Assembly: GCF_014773435.2 (NCBI RefSeq)
Contig: NZ_JACXAG020000008.1
Coordinates: forward strand, 1-64,000
Length of the DNA stretch: 64,000 nucleotides
Source: Polycladospora coralii
Lineage (GTDB): Bacteria; Bacillota; Bacilli; Thermoactinomycetales; Thermoactinomycetaceae
Reading direction: 5' to 3'
Positions 17,767-25,526 of this stretch are shown piece by piece. Each line of letters starts with the position of its first letter. Position 1 is the stretch's first letter. Position numbers and translations under genes: made by a program. A model generated the notes under the pieces. The model saw only the letters and a list, made by a program, of their open reading frames with translations. It made no database searches and was not told the origin of the DNA.

Positions 17767-17913
17767 ATGATCCATCCTATTGGTGCGATTATTGGCGCAT
17801 TTGAGATTAAAGACCGCTTGGGTATAAGTATCACTGCGATTATAGGTAATATCATCGTAGCATTAGCTATAATCGCAGTGATACCCATTATCGATATGAT
17901 TTCAGGTCCTTAA
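17767..17913 (+). CDS. Possible 48-residue hydrophobic peptide
   Basis: An ATG frame of 48 codons encodes a very hydrophobic peptide (MIHPIGAIIG... ending MISGP) that could span the membrane once or twice. No good ribosome binding site precedes it and I know no family for it. A perfect 18-base inverted repeat (17828-17845 and 17867-17884) lies inside the frame, so the DNA could equally be a structured RNA or the scar of a mobile element. Confidence 0.25.
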   Translation: MIHPIGAIIGAFEIKDRLGISITAIIGNIIVALAIIAVIPIIDMISGP

Positions 17914-17928
17914 AAATCTGGAACAAGT

Positions 17929-17966
17929 CATCATAACCCTCTATTCATCTGAGGAAGGTTATGATG
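17929..17966 (-). terminator. Hairpin downstream of the intron RT remnant
   Basis: A 10-base inverted repeat CATCATAACC / GGTTATGATG with an 18-base loop. On the minus strand it comes just after the end of the broken reverse transcriptase and is followed by a T-rich stretch. Confidence 0.4.
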
Positions 17967-17980
17967 ATTCAATCAATATA

Positions 17981-18690
17981 TTAACTCAAAAACGTAAGTG
18001 GTTTGGAGCGAGAGGTGATCTCTTTAACCCTTTGTTTCGCTCTTTTCATGCTTTCTTTAGCAATTCGAATCTTAGGATTAAGATGGTGCGTGAAACTAAA
18101 TCCCAGAAACTTACATTTCCATGGACGATCCACCGCACTTTTCTCTTGATTAACCTTGAATTTTAGTTTCTGTTCGATAAATTGGGTAATGGATTGTTTT
18201 ACCCGATTTTCCGACTTACGTGTCTTTACATAAATATTACAGTGGTCCGCATAGCGGACAAATTTATGCCCACGTTCTTCAAGTTCTTTATCCAAGAGAT
18301 CTAACATGATATTGGATAATAATGAACAAGGTCCCCCTTGTGGGACACCTTGTTCATTCGCAATGCTTATTCCATTGATCATGATTCCAGATTCAATATA
18401 CTTACGAATCAGCTTAAGAATCTGCTTATCTTGGACTTTCTTGGCAATCAAGCCCATTAGTTTATCATGGTTCACTCGGTTAAAGAAAAACTTTCAAGAT
18501 CAAAATCGACTACCCATCGGTAACCACTCGTGATATACTCCTTAGCTTTTCTAACCGCATCATGCCCCCGACTTCCTTCAGATTCCACCTCACGGTGGAC
18601 ACCCTTGTCTTAAGCTAATAACTACTGCCACCTTCACCATTCGGGACTTTCACCCTATAGACTACTCTAATAGAACCCCTAGAAATAAAA
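17981..18690 (-). pseudogene. Group II intron remnant (domain I and reverse transcriptase fragment)
   Basis: The last 164 codons (17981-18475) encode the middle of a group II intron reverse transcriptase: NHDKLMGLI, GVPQGGPCSLLSN and a catalytic motif that reads YADH instead of YADD. The protein stops at SRSKPL, so the maturase half is missing. Upstream, 18476-18560 continues GYRWVVDFDLESF in a shifted frame. Further on (about 18560-18690) the minus strand shows intron RNA with GTGAAAGTC and GTGAGGTGGAATCTGAAGG, joined directly to the internal part of the RT. So there is an internal deletion, a frameshift and a mutated active site; it cannot move by itself. Confidence 0.85.
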
Positions 18691-18701
18691 TACATATTAT
18701 A
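18675..18701 (+). promoter_or_regulatory. SigK-like promoter before the DUF4489-like genes
   Basis: CATATTATA (18693-18701) fits the mother-cell sigma-K -10 consensus CATANNNTA, and an AC dinucleotide (18675-18676) lies 16 bases upstream as the -35 element requires. It is 34 bases before the first of three tandem genes. This is a pattern match only. Confidence 0.35.
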
Positions 18702-18734
18702 AGTATAGACAGCTGATAGAAGGAGTGAAATCGA

Positions 18735-19265
18735 ATGTATACTAACATTAAAAAAAAGATAAATACAGCAGGACATAGACGCCTCAGAAGCATAAAAAAA
18801 AAATCTTTATTAGTATCAAATCTAATATGCGGTAAAATTACTAATCCTTCATTTTCCGTCCCAAGTTCCTCTTCTGCTCTACCTATTCAACTTGCTCGAT
18901 TATGTGTAGGCACAAAAAAACTTATAAACCCAGTCATAAATATTAGTTATACTAACTTTACTTTAGTAGAATTGAATGGTATTTTACAACGGGTTAGCCT
19001 AACCTATACCTTAACTAGAGAAAGTAAAGAAAATGGTGAAATTGTTACGCTGAAACAATGGCAATCTCTAAACTCTATAGCAGAAGGACGTTTAAGTTGT
19101 AATATACCCTTAGCTGTTCAATTTTGTGATGAAGTTAAAAATTATAATGCAAATAAGTTAATTTATAAAATAAACGTAGCAAGTGTTCAAATGACTGCAG
19201 GATCAAATTTAAAGATATCCAGTAAGGACTATACTGCTCTAGTATCAGAATCTAAAGCAATTTAA
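18735..19265 (+). CDS. DUF4489-like protein 1
   Basis: A 176-residue protein of a family with no known function, first of three tandem paralogues. The shared plan is an N-terminal CGK(I/V)xNP segment, PIQLARL, a strand NISYTNFTLVEL, an LTYTLTR strand, LKQWQSL and a late FCDE. This resembles DUF4489 proteins of spore formers: (L)AxVxIDTxxL, then Fxxx, W and FxFCD. AAGGAGTG lies seven bases before the ATG. Its DNA is visibly AT-richer than the core genes. A spore-surface role is a guess from the SigK-like promoter. Confidence 0.6.
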   Translation: MYTNIKKKINTAGHRRLRSIKKKSLLVSNLICGKITNPSFSVPSSSSALPIQLARLCVGTKKLINPVINISYTNFTLVELNGILQRVSLTYTLTRESKENGEIVTLKQWQSLNSIAEGRLSCNIPLAVQFCDEVKNYNANKLIYKINVASVQMTAGSNLKISSKDYTALVSESKAI

Positions 19266-19275
19266 ACATAACTCA

Positions 19276-19761
19276 GTGAAGGAGAGAGTAAAAATTCCAC
19301 TGACAAAACTAATAAATGGTAAAGTTTTCAATCCACCTTTACCAAACTCTTTGACTAATAATGAAAAACCAGTAAGACTGGCTGAATTAAAAGTTTCGTG
19401 TTCAGAAAGAAAGCGTTTATATCTCATGATTGAATTTTATTCCTTCATCCTAACAAATCGCATCATACAAGAAAAGAAAAATGAAGTTCAACTGTTATTC
19501 TCTTTATTAAGAAAAAAAGATAAATCAAAAAATAGAAAAACTATTCAGACATGGCCATTTTCAAGAGAAATTATAACAAAAACGCCTGAATCAGCTACTG
19601 TAAAAGTTAATGAACCTATACTTCTGTCTGTTTGTGATACTATCATTCTTAATGGAAATGCAAGCTATATATTAGAAGTTAATAGAGTAAGTGTTTCAGA
19701 TGGCTCTTCTTATGATATTACTAAAAAAAGCATCACTGGTGTAGTCACAGAATGTCAATAA
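19276..19761 (+). CDS. DUF4489-like protein 2 (possible ATT start)
   Basis: The second paralogue, about 155 residues, with INGKVFNPPLPN, PVRLAELKVS, MIEFYSFILTNR, IQTWPFSRE and VCDTIILNG in the family order. The frame opens with a GTG at 19276 that has no ribosome binding site upstream. AAGGAG (19279-19284) is instead nine bases before an in-frame ATT at 19294, which would give a product starting like its neighbours. Either ATT is used or an ATG start has mutated. It begins 10 bases after the stop of gene 1. Confidence 0.55.
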   Translation: MKERVKIPLTKLINGKVFNPPLPNSLTNNEKPVRLAELKVSCSERKRLYLMIEFYSFILTNRIIQEKKNEVQLLFSLLRKKDKSKNRKTIQTWPFSREIITKTPESATVKVNEPILLSVCDTIILNGNASYILEVNRVSVSDGSSYDITKKSITGVVTECQ

Positions 19762-19787
19762 AATCATTAAATTAATTAAAGAGAGGG

Positions 19788-20279
19788 ATGAGAATGAAAC
19801 ATATATATAAAAATACAATTTTGTCTCAGCAAATATGTGGAACAACTTACGAACCATTATCCCAAGAAAATTTGCAAAAAAAGGATGCTCCCATCAGATT
19901 GGCACAAGTAGAGATAGATACAGCAGGATTGTCGAGAATAAAAACCAAGATTGTTTACTCCAATTTTATATCATTGTCCTTAGGTAAGGATGCACTGATC
20001 GACTTGACGTTTCGTCTAACTAAAAGAAAGAAAACTGCAGATAATAAAAGTGAAATTAATACCAGATTAGAACATTGGAATTTAATATCTGAGGCAAGTA
20101 CCATTGTAATTGATGACACAATTACTCCATTTCAACTTCGTTTTTTTGATCAATCGAGGGTGTCTAATGAAAAAAAAATAATCTATATGATAGATTTGAA
20201 TAGAATTATAACGAGAAATGCTAGTTACAAAATAGTGAATCAAAGTATGACAGCATTAATTACAAACGAACCGCAGTAG
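19788..20279 (+). CDS. DUF4489-like protein 3
   Basis: The third paralogue, 163 residues. APIRLAQVEIDTAGL, TKIVYSNFISLSLG, LTFRLTKRK, LEHWNLISE and FQLRFFDQ give the clearest match to the DUF4489 pattern. The ATG at 19788 is two codons after an AGAGAGGGATG stretch; ATG at 19794 is an alternative. The three genes are tandem duplicates that have diverged strongly, so the duplications are old. An IS6-type terminal sequence begins 51 bases downstream. Confidence 0.6.
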   Translation: MRMKHIYKNTILSQQICGTTYEPLSQENLQKKDAPIRLAQVEIDTAGLSRIKTKIVYSNFISLSLGKDALIDLTFRLTKRKKTADNKSEINTRLEHWNLISEASTIVIDDTITPFQLRFFDQSRVSNEKKIIYMIDLNRIITRNASYKIVNQSMTALITNEPQ

Positions 20280-20330
20280 AGTAGACGGTGTTTTTTGTGC
20301 GAAAGTAGCTGTGATCATCTTAGTTTCTGA

Positions 20331-20520
20331 GGTTCTGTTGCAAAAATACAGCCTGAGAATCATAATATGAAGATCATGATAAGGAACGGGATCGATGTAT
20401 ACATGAAGAAACACATGAATGATTTAAAATGGAAACACTATTCACCAGATATTATCGTCTAAACGATGTGCTGGTATCTAGACAACAATGGAACACCTAA
20501 TAATGATTCATGGCAGAAGG
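20331..20520 (+). mobile_element. IS6 family insertion sequence remnant (left end)
   Basis: GGTTCTGTTGCAAA (20331-20344) is the characteristic terminal inverted repeat of IS6/IS26-type elements. Some 70 bases on, the frame from 20415 reads LKWKHYSPDIIV, then a stop, then WYL, matching the start of IS6 transposases (FKWKHYQPDIIL...RWYL). The rest of the transposase and the right end are missing. Confidence 0.7.
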
Positions 20521-20639
20521 CTTCAAACGAAGGATCAATCGTAGGCATTGATGCCTCCCCTTTCTTTTTCATCAATAATAATTTTAAATATGTTACTGAA
20601 TGCCTTTCTGATGTTTTCTTCATTTTTTTCATGATTATC

Positions 20640-21500
20640 TAGATTCTGTCTTAAAACAAAAAATATGGTATCTTCATAGGGAGAACACAACCAGAGGAGA
20701 TTCCGCATATGAGCCAGCAACGTTACGAAGTGACAGAAGAACAATGGGAACAAATCAAGGGTTTCTTCCCTCCATATACCACAGGACGTCCATTGAAAAG
20801 AAGCAATCGTGTCATGTTTAACGCGATTCTATGGATGGCTCGTAGCGGCACAGCATGGCGTGATCTACCAGCGTGTTATGGTTCATAGAAAGCAGCGTAC
20901 AGTCGTTTCTGCAACTGGCGTGACAAGGGGCTATTGGTGACTATTTTTCAAGCCTTAAACGACGAGGCAGACTTTGAAAACCTTAACATCGACTCGACTG
21001 TCATCAAAGCCCATCAGCATAGATCAGGGGCTAAAAAGGGGTTTTAAATCACGAAGAGAACCAACATATTGGCATCAGCCATGGAGGAAAAACGACGAAG
21101 ATCCATTCCATCTTAGATGGCTTAGGTAATCCACTTCTTTTGAAGCTAGGTTTTCATGTGCATGACTCACGTCCTGCTTGTGACATGCTCGATCACTTCG
21201 AAATTACAGGAAGCAATATCCTTGGCGACAAAGCCTATGGTTCAAAGTACATTCGTGATTACATCACGGCTCATGATGCTCGCTATACCATTCCCCCAAA
21301 AGCTAACGCACAACATCCTTCGGATGTTGACTGGTGCATCTATAAAGAACGTCATCTCATCGAATGTTTTTTCAATAAACTGAAGCACTTCCGTAGAGTT
21401 TCCACTCGTTATGACAAGTTAGCAACGTCTTTTTTGGCGTTTGTTTATCTCGCTTCTATTTTCAAATTGACTCAATGATTTGTTTTCAGTAAGCATCGAG
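20640..21500 (+). mobile_element. IS5 family insertion sequence (approximate limits)
   Basis: The broken transposase at 20709-21478 is bounded by imperfect inverted repeats: a GATTCTGTCTTAAAACAAA-like left end near 20640 and, reversed, GATGCTTACTGAAAACAAAT near 21500. The exact ends and target duplication cannot be fixed by eye. It lies against the 3' end of a group II intron fragment. Confidence 0.55.
20709..21478 (+). pseudogene. IS5 family transposase, broken
   Basis: The N-terminus reads MSQQRYEVTEEQWEQIKGF, then FNAILWMARSGTAWRDLP and NIDSTVIKAHQHRSGAKKG, which hold the first acidic catalytic residue of the IS5/IS427 group. The C-terminal part (21140-21478) reads SNILGDKAYGSKYIRDYI and ERHLIECFFNKLKHFRRV with the remaining acidic residues. 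An in-frame TAG at 20886 and a shifted frame at about 21045 break it, so the element is dead unless helped in trans. Confidence 0.88.
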
Positions 21501-21735
21501 TAGGAGGGGGTGACTAACCCCCGACCTCTCACACCACCGTACGTACCGTTCGGTATACGGCGGTTCATTTAAGTCTGACGAATTAAGTTATATCGCGCCT
21601 TGGTACTTCTTCAATCCTTGCTTTTGCCAATTAGCAAGATCAAGGATTGAAGAAGTATTGGGCTACAAGAGATACGCCAATATTTTTTGCGCGTACTTCT
21701 CCACTCATAGGCTTTTCCTCTAGGAATTCCTAAGG
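21491..21735 (-). mobile_element. Group II intron 3' end (RT C-terminus and domains V-VI)
   Basis: On the minus strand the segment 21491-21565 ends an intron: ACCGCCGTATACCG...CGTACGGTGGTGTGAGAGG, then CCCCCTCCTACTCG, the usual domain V-VI end of Bacillus introns. Just upstream (21580-21735) the frame reads GIPRGKAYEWRSTRK and YWRISCSPIL, then, after a frameshift, LANWQKQGLKKYQ, the end of the maturase/DNA-binding part of the RT. The other intron piece (17981-18690) lies downstream on the same strand in the wrong order, so the two are not halves of one split intron. Confidence 0.8.
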
Positions 21736-21747
21736 AAATGAGCCTTT

Positions 21748-21870
21748 TCATTTTTTGCCATGATCATTAAATGACCATCCATAGTTATATAAATTCATTA
21801 AAATATTTTTAGTAAATGGTTTACCTGTCTCAGATACAACACGAAAATATATACCTGAATCTATAGACAT
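21748..21870 (-). pseudogene. Truncated immunity-like gene at the far end of the array
   Basis: A 40-codon frame (MSIDSGIYFRVV, then NLYNYGWSFNDH) begins eight bases after GGAGG, 20 bases after the stop of the endonuclease-type toxin, exactly where an immunity gene belongs. It stops after 40 residues near the group II intron fragment, which probably removed the rest. Confidence 0.5.
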
Positions 21871-21890
21871 CACTAATTTCCTCCTATATA

Positions 21891-22163
21891 TCAATCTAGC
21901 CATTCATAATAGTTTCTCCCTTTCTTATTTAGATAACTTTTTAATTCAGAAGGTATAGGTTTATTTGAATGTAATTCGTAGGTAGCGCCATTGTCCTTTG
22001 CAATTTTTAGTCTACTCCCCATATCTGATTTAAATTTATCAATCCTCTTAGGATCTTTCATTGTGTTTTTTCAATAAACTACTGACTTCGCCTCCCACCA
22101 TCTATTATCTTTACCACCATTAAAATCTCTGCCACCTTTTTGAAATCCACCAGTTCCACTCAT
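21891..22163 (-). pseudogene. Restriction-endonuclease-fold toxin tip, nonsense-mutated
   Basis: A 91-codon frame with one in-frame TGA at codon 31 (22071-22073). It reads GGRDFNGGKDNRWWEAKS before the stop and then KFKSDMGSRLKIAK, NGATYELHSNKPIP and KKGRNYYEW. The WEAKS pair with a preceding Asp-rich loop and the ELHSN segment recall Tox-REase domains of polymorphic toxins, whose Glu and Lys are catalytic. TGG to TGA is the likely lesion, since Trp follows Tyr in such proteins. The tip lacks its Rhs carrier and follows an unrelated immunity-like gene. Confidence 0.6.
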
Positions 22164-22176
22164 TCTCACTTTGATT

Positions 22177-22602
22177 TTAAGTGTTTCTATTCAAAAAACT
22201 CTTCACCCAGTTATCATAAAATCGAGCTTGTTCCTCGACACCAACTAAATTCAAGTTTTCATCGTAGTCAAATATATCAACTAAATCTTCTGTTTTAGCC
22301 TGTTCACCAATTCTTATTTTATAAGCTAAACATCCACTCCCCATAGATAGATGCATAGGAGAAGAATAAACATTTAATGCTGCTCCATTGCATAATATTT
22401 GAATACGATTTTCTTCTAATTTTTTACGTATGCCAGCTAATGCTTGAAAGAAGCTTTCATCTTGGCTACTTATTTTAATTTCACTCGTACTTAGCTCAAG
22501 AAAAACCATATCTCCATCCTCTGGAGATTCTTCATGCAAGTATAAAACGGCATGCATTCTTTCTCCATTACATGAAAGCAAATTTATATATTTTTTTTCC
22601 AT
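22177..22602 (-). CDS. Immunity-like protein (array cassette Q)
   Basis: A 141-residue soluble protein, unknown to me. It is acidic, with HAVLYLHEESPEDGDMVFLE, LSMGSGCLAYKI and YDNWVKSFLNRN. AAGGAG lies 13 bases before the ATG, a rather long gap. It follows a decayed Rhs-core fragment (22756-23125) with no toxin left between them, and precedes the endonuclease-type tip by 13 bases. Position and size make it an immunity gene whose toxin has been lost. Confidence 0.55.
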   Translation of the reverse strand: MEKKYINLLSCNGERMHAVLYLHEESPEDGDMVFLELSTSEIKISSQDESFFQALAGIRKKLEENRIQILCNGAALNVYSSPMHLSMGSGCLAYKIRIGEQAKTEDLVDIFDYDENLNLVGVEEQARFYDNWVKSFLNRNT

Positions 22603-22755
22603 AAGAATAAAGTTACTCCTTTTATGTAAATGGAATCTACTATCCTGTTAGCGCTTCTTTTTTGTCTCTAGTATAATAATGATACTGCATGTTCTAGTTG
22701 TTCTGGGAACGACTATATAGATCCTAGAGTATGATTAACATCAATATAATACGAG

Positions 22756-23125
22756 CTAACCATTTTTCCCTGCAAATGATTCTACTATATCTCTACTTGT
22801 GGTTATAATAAGTATCTCAGGTACTATCATCTGGTTTCGAGTTTGCCATAGTTGGGGCTTGGACGATTTTATCATTAATATCTCTTTCCGTACCATCAGC
22901 TTGAGCTTTAAAGTGTCCCTCCAAGTGATTATAGCTACTCGTGTTTCCTCCAATGAAGGCATAACGCGTCATATCTGCAAGAATCATTACCACTCCAATA
23001 TCCTTACATAGCTCGAGTATGGAAGCAGGAGGATGTTTAGGTTGTAATTTCTAAAACCCATGTCATAGATTTCGGTATCATCGTCCCAGCATTTCTGAGT
23101 ATAGCGGTAAGGTAAGATTCAGTGG
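22756..23125 (-). pseudogene. Decayed Rhs-core fragment
   Basis: In several frames on the minus strand the segment matches the end of the wapA-like Rhs core and its linker: DDDTEIYDMGFRNYN, MTRYAF, GGN, GHFKAQ and INDKIVQAPTMANSKPD, with many small changes and frameshifts. It is the most degenerate of the four core copies in the array, so probably the oldest. Confidence 0.7.
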
Positions 23126-23139
23126 GATCAATCCCCGCT

Positions 23140-23310
23140 TTCCACTAATCATATACGATGATTTCTATCCATGCATGCGGATAGAATTAAGCAGGCTATG
23201 TTTCCTTTCCTCTTCTTTGAGCTGAATGTCATGGAACCAGTCCTTCACTTCTTCTATACCAGTTGCTCGTGTATTTAGAAATCCATGTGAGGAGGTTCCG
23301 CCACTTTGAT
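23140..23310 (-). pseudogene. Fragment of an immunity-like gene
   Basis: The minus strand encodes GIEEVKDWFHDIQLKEEERK and LLNSIRMHG, which resembles the DWYNDFQIEDKLKLQEYIL part of the intact protein at 23479-23973. It has no start or stop of its own and lies between a core fragment and the intact gene. Confidence 0.4.
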
Positions 23311-23478
23311 TGTGTTACTGAATCGTGATAAAGGTACTATAAAGAAAGTGACAGGCTAGAACATGAATCCTATTTTTGAACCTTCTAGAAGTGGAAAGAA
23401 AAACACCCTCACAAATAATCCAGAATGGTAAGTGCTATTGTGCATCTATTACGTTTTTGGTGTTACGATTTCACGATA

Positions 23479-23973
23479 TTAGGTCAATCTGTTCAAAATA
23501 CCAATTTCTTTTTTTAGTCTATGGTATAGTTTTTGATTGATCCAGCTATCTTTTTGTTTATAAACCGCTAAAATATATTCCTGCAACTTTAGTTTGTCTT
23601 CAATTTGAAAGTCATTGTACCAATCCATTGCAAGTGTTGCCCAATACTCTGATTTACTGTCAAGCCCTGCTCTAACTACTTCGGTAACCGGAAAGTCCTG
23701 AAAAATATCCACGTTTATATCCATTCCCTTGAGTGGTTCATTCATCTGGTACTCTATCTCCTTTAATGAAAATTCCAGAAGAGGTAATGTATACATATAA
23801 GCTCGAGGATTGTTTAAAACAAATACGCCACTCTCAAATGCAATTCCCCATTCATTTTCCCTAACGAGTATTCCAGTTTCAAATCTTAATTTTTTGCTTT
23901 GTAGAACCGTAAACCATTGTATATTCTTGCTATCCTTTGTTTTTTTTAGTTCAATTTTATTAGAATCTAACAT
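23479..23973 (-). CDS. Immunity-like protein (array cassette P)
   Basis: A 164-residue soluble protein of no family I recognise: NIQWFTVLQSKKLRFETG, EWGIAFESGVFVLNN, MYTLPLLEFSLKEIEYQ and DWYNDFQIEDK. The ATG at 23973 lacks a ribosome binding site, and the frame is open 16 codons further with a plausible residue pattern (RLKALACSM), so the true start may be an unusual codon upstream. Its toxin is gone. A degraded fragment of a relative lies just downstream. Confidence 0.5.
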   Translation of the reverse strand: MLDSNKIELKKTKDSKNIQWFTVLQSKKLRFETGILVRENEWGIAFESGVFVLNNPRAYMYTLPLLEFSLKEIEYQMNEPLKGMDINVDIFQDFPVTEVVRAGLDSKSEYWATLAMDWYNDFQIEDKLKLQEYILAVYKQKDSWINQKLYHRLKKEIGILNRLT

Positions 23974-24059
23974 AGAACAGGCTAGTGCTTTTAATCTATT
24001 TTTTTCATTTATTTTTCTTCACCTACTTCTAAATAATTGTATATGTATAACTTGTGTTA

Positions 24060-24200
24060 CTATTCCTTATGATTTGTATCTATACCATTTTCTGTTATAG
24101 TCCATTTAAATAAATCTCTTACTTCGGGCAATAATTCTGTCGTTCCGGCGATGAAAATGACATATCCATTAGGCACCCAGACTGGCAATGGGTTTGTTCC
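24060..24200 (-). pseudogene. C-terminal fragment of an unknown protein
   Basis: The minus strand reads PLPVWVPNGYVIFIAG, TTELLPEVRDLFKWTI and ends TNHKE-stop, with no start codon. It comes directly after the terminator that ends cassette O and looks like the tail of an immunity gene whose first part was deleted. Confidence 0.35.
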
Positions 24201-24205
24201 CTTAG

Positions 24206-24239
24206 AGAAAAACCACTCCTACACAGCGTATAGAAATGG
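24206..24239 (-). terminator. Terminator of cassette O
   Basis: On the minus strand CCATTTCTATA pairs, with wobble, to TGTAGGAGTGG and is followed by TTTTTCTC. It is of the same CCATTCTTAC / GTAGGAATGG type as the terminators at 28365, 34097, 42547 and 43617. Confidence 0.65.
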
Positions 24240-24249
24240 CTTCCAAAGA

Positions 24250-24639
24250 TTACACGTGCGTGTTATACAACAAAACCTCCGGTGTTGTCACTTCAATCAT
24301 GCTACCTGCTTCGTACACTTCTCCAATTGTTTCGAGCAATACATTATTATTCCCTATTTTGAATAGAGTACAATTATCTACTCTATCACTTGACACAATT
24401 TTGCCTATCAAACATGTGCCTTCAGAAAAACTATAGATGCTATAGCTATTATGATTACTTTTTTTTATTTCATTCCCCCATCTTAATTTAATCGGAATAT
24501 CAAACTCTACATCATATAATTTTTGTAAATCCGGTACTTCGCCCATCCATGTAGCTTCTATGGTTCCATAATCACTTGCTACCTCCACAATTGTACCTCT
24601 AGAATTACTATTTTTGATCCTATTTATTCTGACTATCAA
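24250..24639 (-). CDS. Immunity-like protein (array cassette O)
   Basis: A 129-residue protein, mostly beta-strand by composition: MIVRINRIKNSNSRGTIVE, IPIKLRWGNEI, GTCLIGKIVSSD and LLETIGEVYEAGSMIEV. Unknown family. The TTG at 24639 is chosen because it lies four bases after the stop of the broken toxin and GAGGTG is five bases upstream; an ATG further upstream (24669) would overlap the toxin. The toxin-immunity coupling is thus directly visible. Confidence 0.6.
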   Translation of the reverse strand: MIVRINRIKNSNSRGTIVEVASDYGTIEATWMGEVPDLQKLYDVEFDIPIKLRWGNEIKKSNHNSYSIYSFSEGTCLIGKIVSSDRVDNCTLFKIGNNNVLLETIGEVYEAGSMIEVTTPEVLLYNTHV

Positions 24640-24643
24640 AAAA

Positions 24644-24905
24644 TCACCTCTTGTAAGGTACACGAACAACTGAATTATCTACATTCATTACTTTTTTATT
24701 GTATCGTATGTCCATGTCTCTTCATGATCATGATATTTAGTAGACTTACTGTCCATTTCATGAGCCCTCTACCGAATGCTTCGTGTACCGTCCGCCGAAA
24801 CAATTCCATCTGGATCAACAGCTCTTGTTCTAGGATGACGATTGGAATAAGGATCGGAACCAAGAAACTCTTCCCATTTATCTACTGCTTGAATAGGTTT
24901 TTTTG
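24644..24905 (-). pseudogene. Toxin tip ending HEETW..., broken
   Basis: The minus strand reads PIQAVDKWEEFLGSDPYSN, RHPRTRAVDPDGIVSADGTR, SIR-stop-RAHEM, KYHDHEETWTYD and, after a one-base shift at an A-run, VMNVDNSVVRVPYKR-stop. This is a known kind of C-terminal tip of Rhs and LXG toxins, whose biochemical activity I cannot name. It has one nonsense codon and one frameshift. Its stop overlaps the ribosome binding site of the intact immunity gene. Confidence 0.6.
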
Positions 24906-25297
24906 ATTTTTGAAATAAGCTCTAATAAAGTCCATTTTCTTCTTTGTTAGTCTAGTAGCTTCGCTTCTCATTTAGTACTAATGGGTCAAGCACACTCCCA
25001 AACGTCGTGCACCACAATGATGAAATATTATAATGATCAGCAAGGAGTTATACAGTATGGAAATTTACCCGCACTCAGCAGTCATATTGTCGCCATGATA
25101 TCTTACCTTAAGAATTATATTTCGAACTTTTCAAACGGCAGGTTGGATAATTATCACCATAACTGACGCTTTTTTTAAGAGTATGCTACAAGCTGAATAG
25201 ATCATTTATTTTCAATAATTTTTTAAAAGGTTACATGATAAAAAGTCTGAAGCTGAATTTCTCATCAAGTTCATCTTTAGCGAGAACTGAATATAAT
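24906..25297. other. Stretch without a recognisable gene
   Basis: I see no gene here. A 61-codon plus-strand frame at 24981-25166 has no ribosome binding site and no family features. The right end is the terminator that precedes cassette N, so this is probably the decayed upstream part of cassette O. Confidence 0.5.
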
Positions 25298-25342
25298 AAA
25301 AAGATGGCCTTCTACACCAAATGTTAGAAATGGCATCTTTTT
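25298..25342. terminator. Terminator between cassettes O and N
   Basis: AAAAAGATGGCC and GGCATCTTTTT pair across a long loop, giving T-runs on both strands. Almost the same sequence occurs at 39539-39583 after the paralogous deaminase cassette. Confidence 0.7.
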
Positions 25343-25354
25343 ATTTGTGAAAAT

Positions 25355-25400
25355 CTATTCGTTTGATCGAAAATATTCGTATGAAACAGAGTTCCCCCAT
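25355..25400 (-). pseudogene. Tail fragment of a third deaminase-type immunity gene
   Basis: The minus strand encodes GWGNSVSYEYFRSNE-stop, nearly identical to the C-terminus GWGNPVSYEYFQSNE of the protein at 39596-40084. It lies between two terminators, downstream of the intact paralogue at 25527. Confidence 0.65.
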
Positions 25401-25431
25401 CCATTTATATAATGCGCCCATGTTAGGCACG

Positions 25432-25466
25432 CAAAAAATGCCTTAGCTGTACAGTAAGCTAAGGCA
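25432..25466 (-). terminator. Strong terminator after the cassette N immunity gene
   Basis: TGCCTTAGC and GCTAAGGCA form a nine-base perfect stem; on the minus strand it is followed by TTTTTT. Confidence 0.85.
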
Positions 25467-25526
25467 TAGTTCAAAAGGCAAAGGTAATTTCTACTTATTA
25501 AATATGAGTATTTATGAATAACAATT

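Noticed and set aside
20535-20753. A 72-codon minus-strand frame.
   Set aside because: It is antisense to the left end of the IS5-like element and has no family features.
17981-21735. One group II intron split by insertion of the DUF4489 genes and IS elements.
   Set aside because: The 3' end piece lies upstream of the 5' piece on the same strand, so the order is wrong for a simple insertion, and about 60 residues of the RT are missing from both.
22756-22962. A 68-codon minus-strand frame, and similar frames at 33137-33406, 37188-37379 and 45095-45379.
   Set aside because: They are other-frame readings of the Rhs core end and recur wherever the core does.
24981-25166. A 61-codon plus-strand frame.
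   Set aside because: No ribosome binding site, no recognisable features, and opposite to the direction of the whole array.
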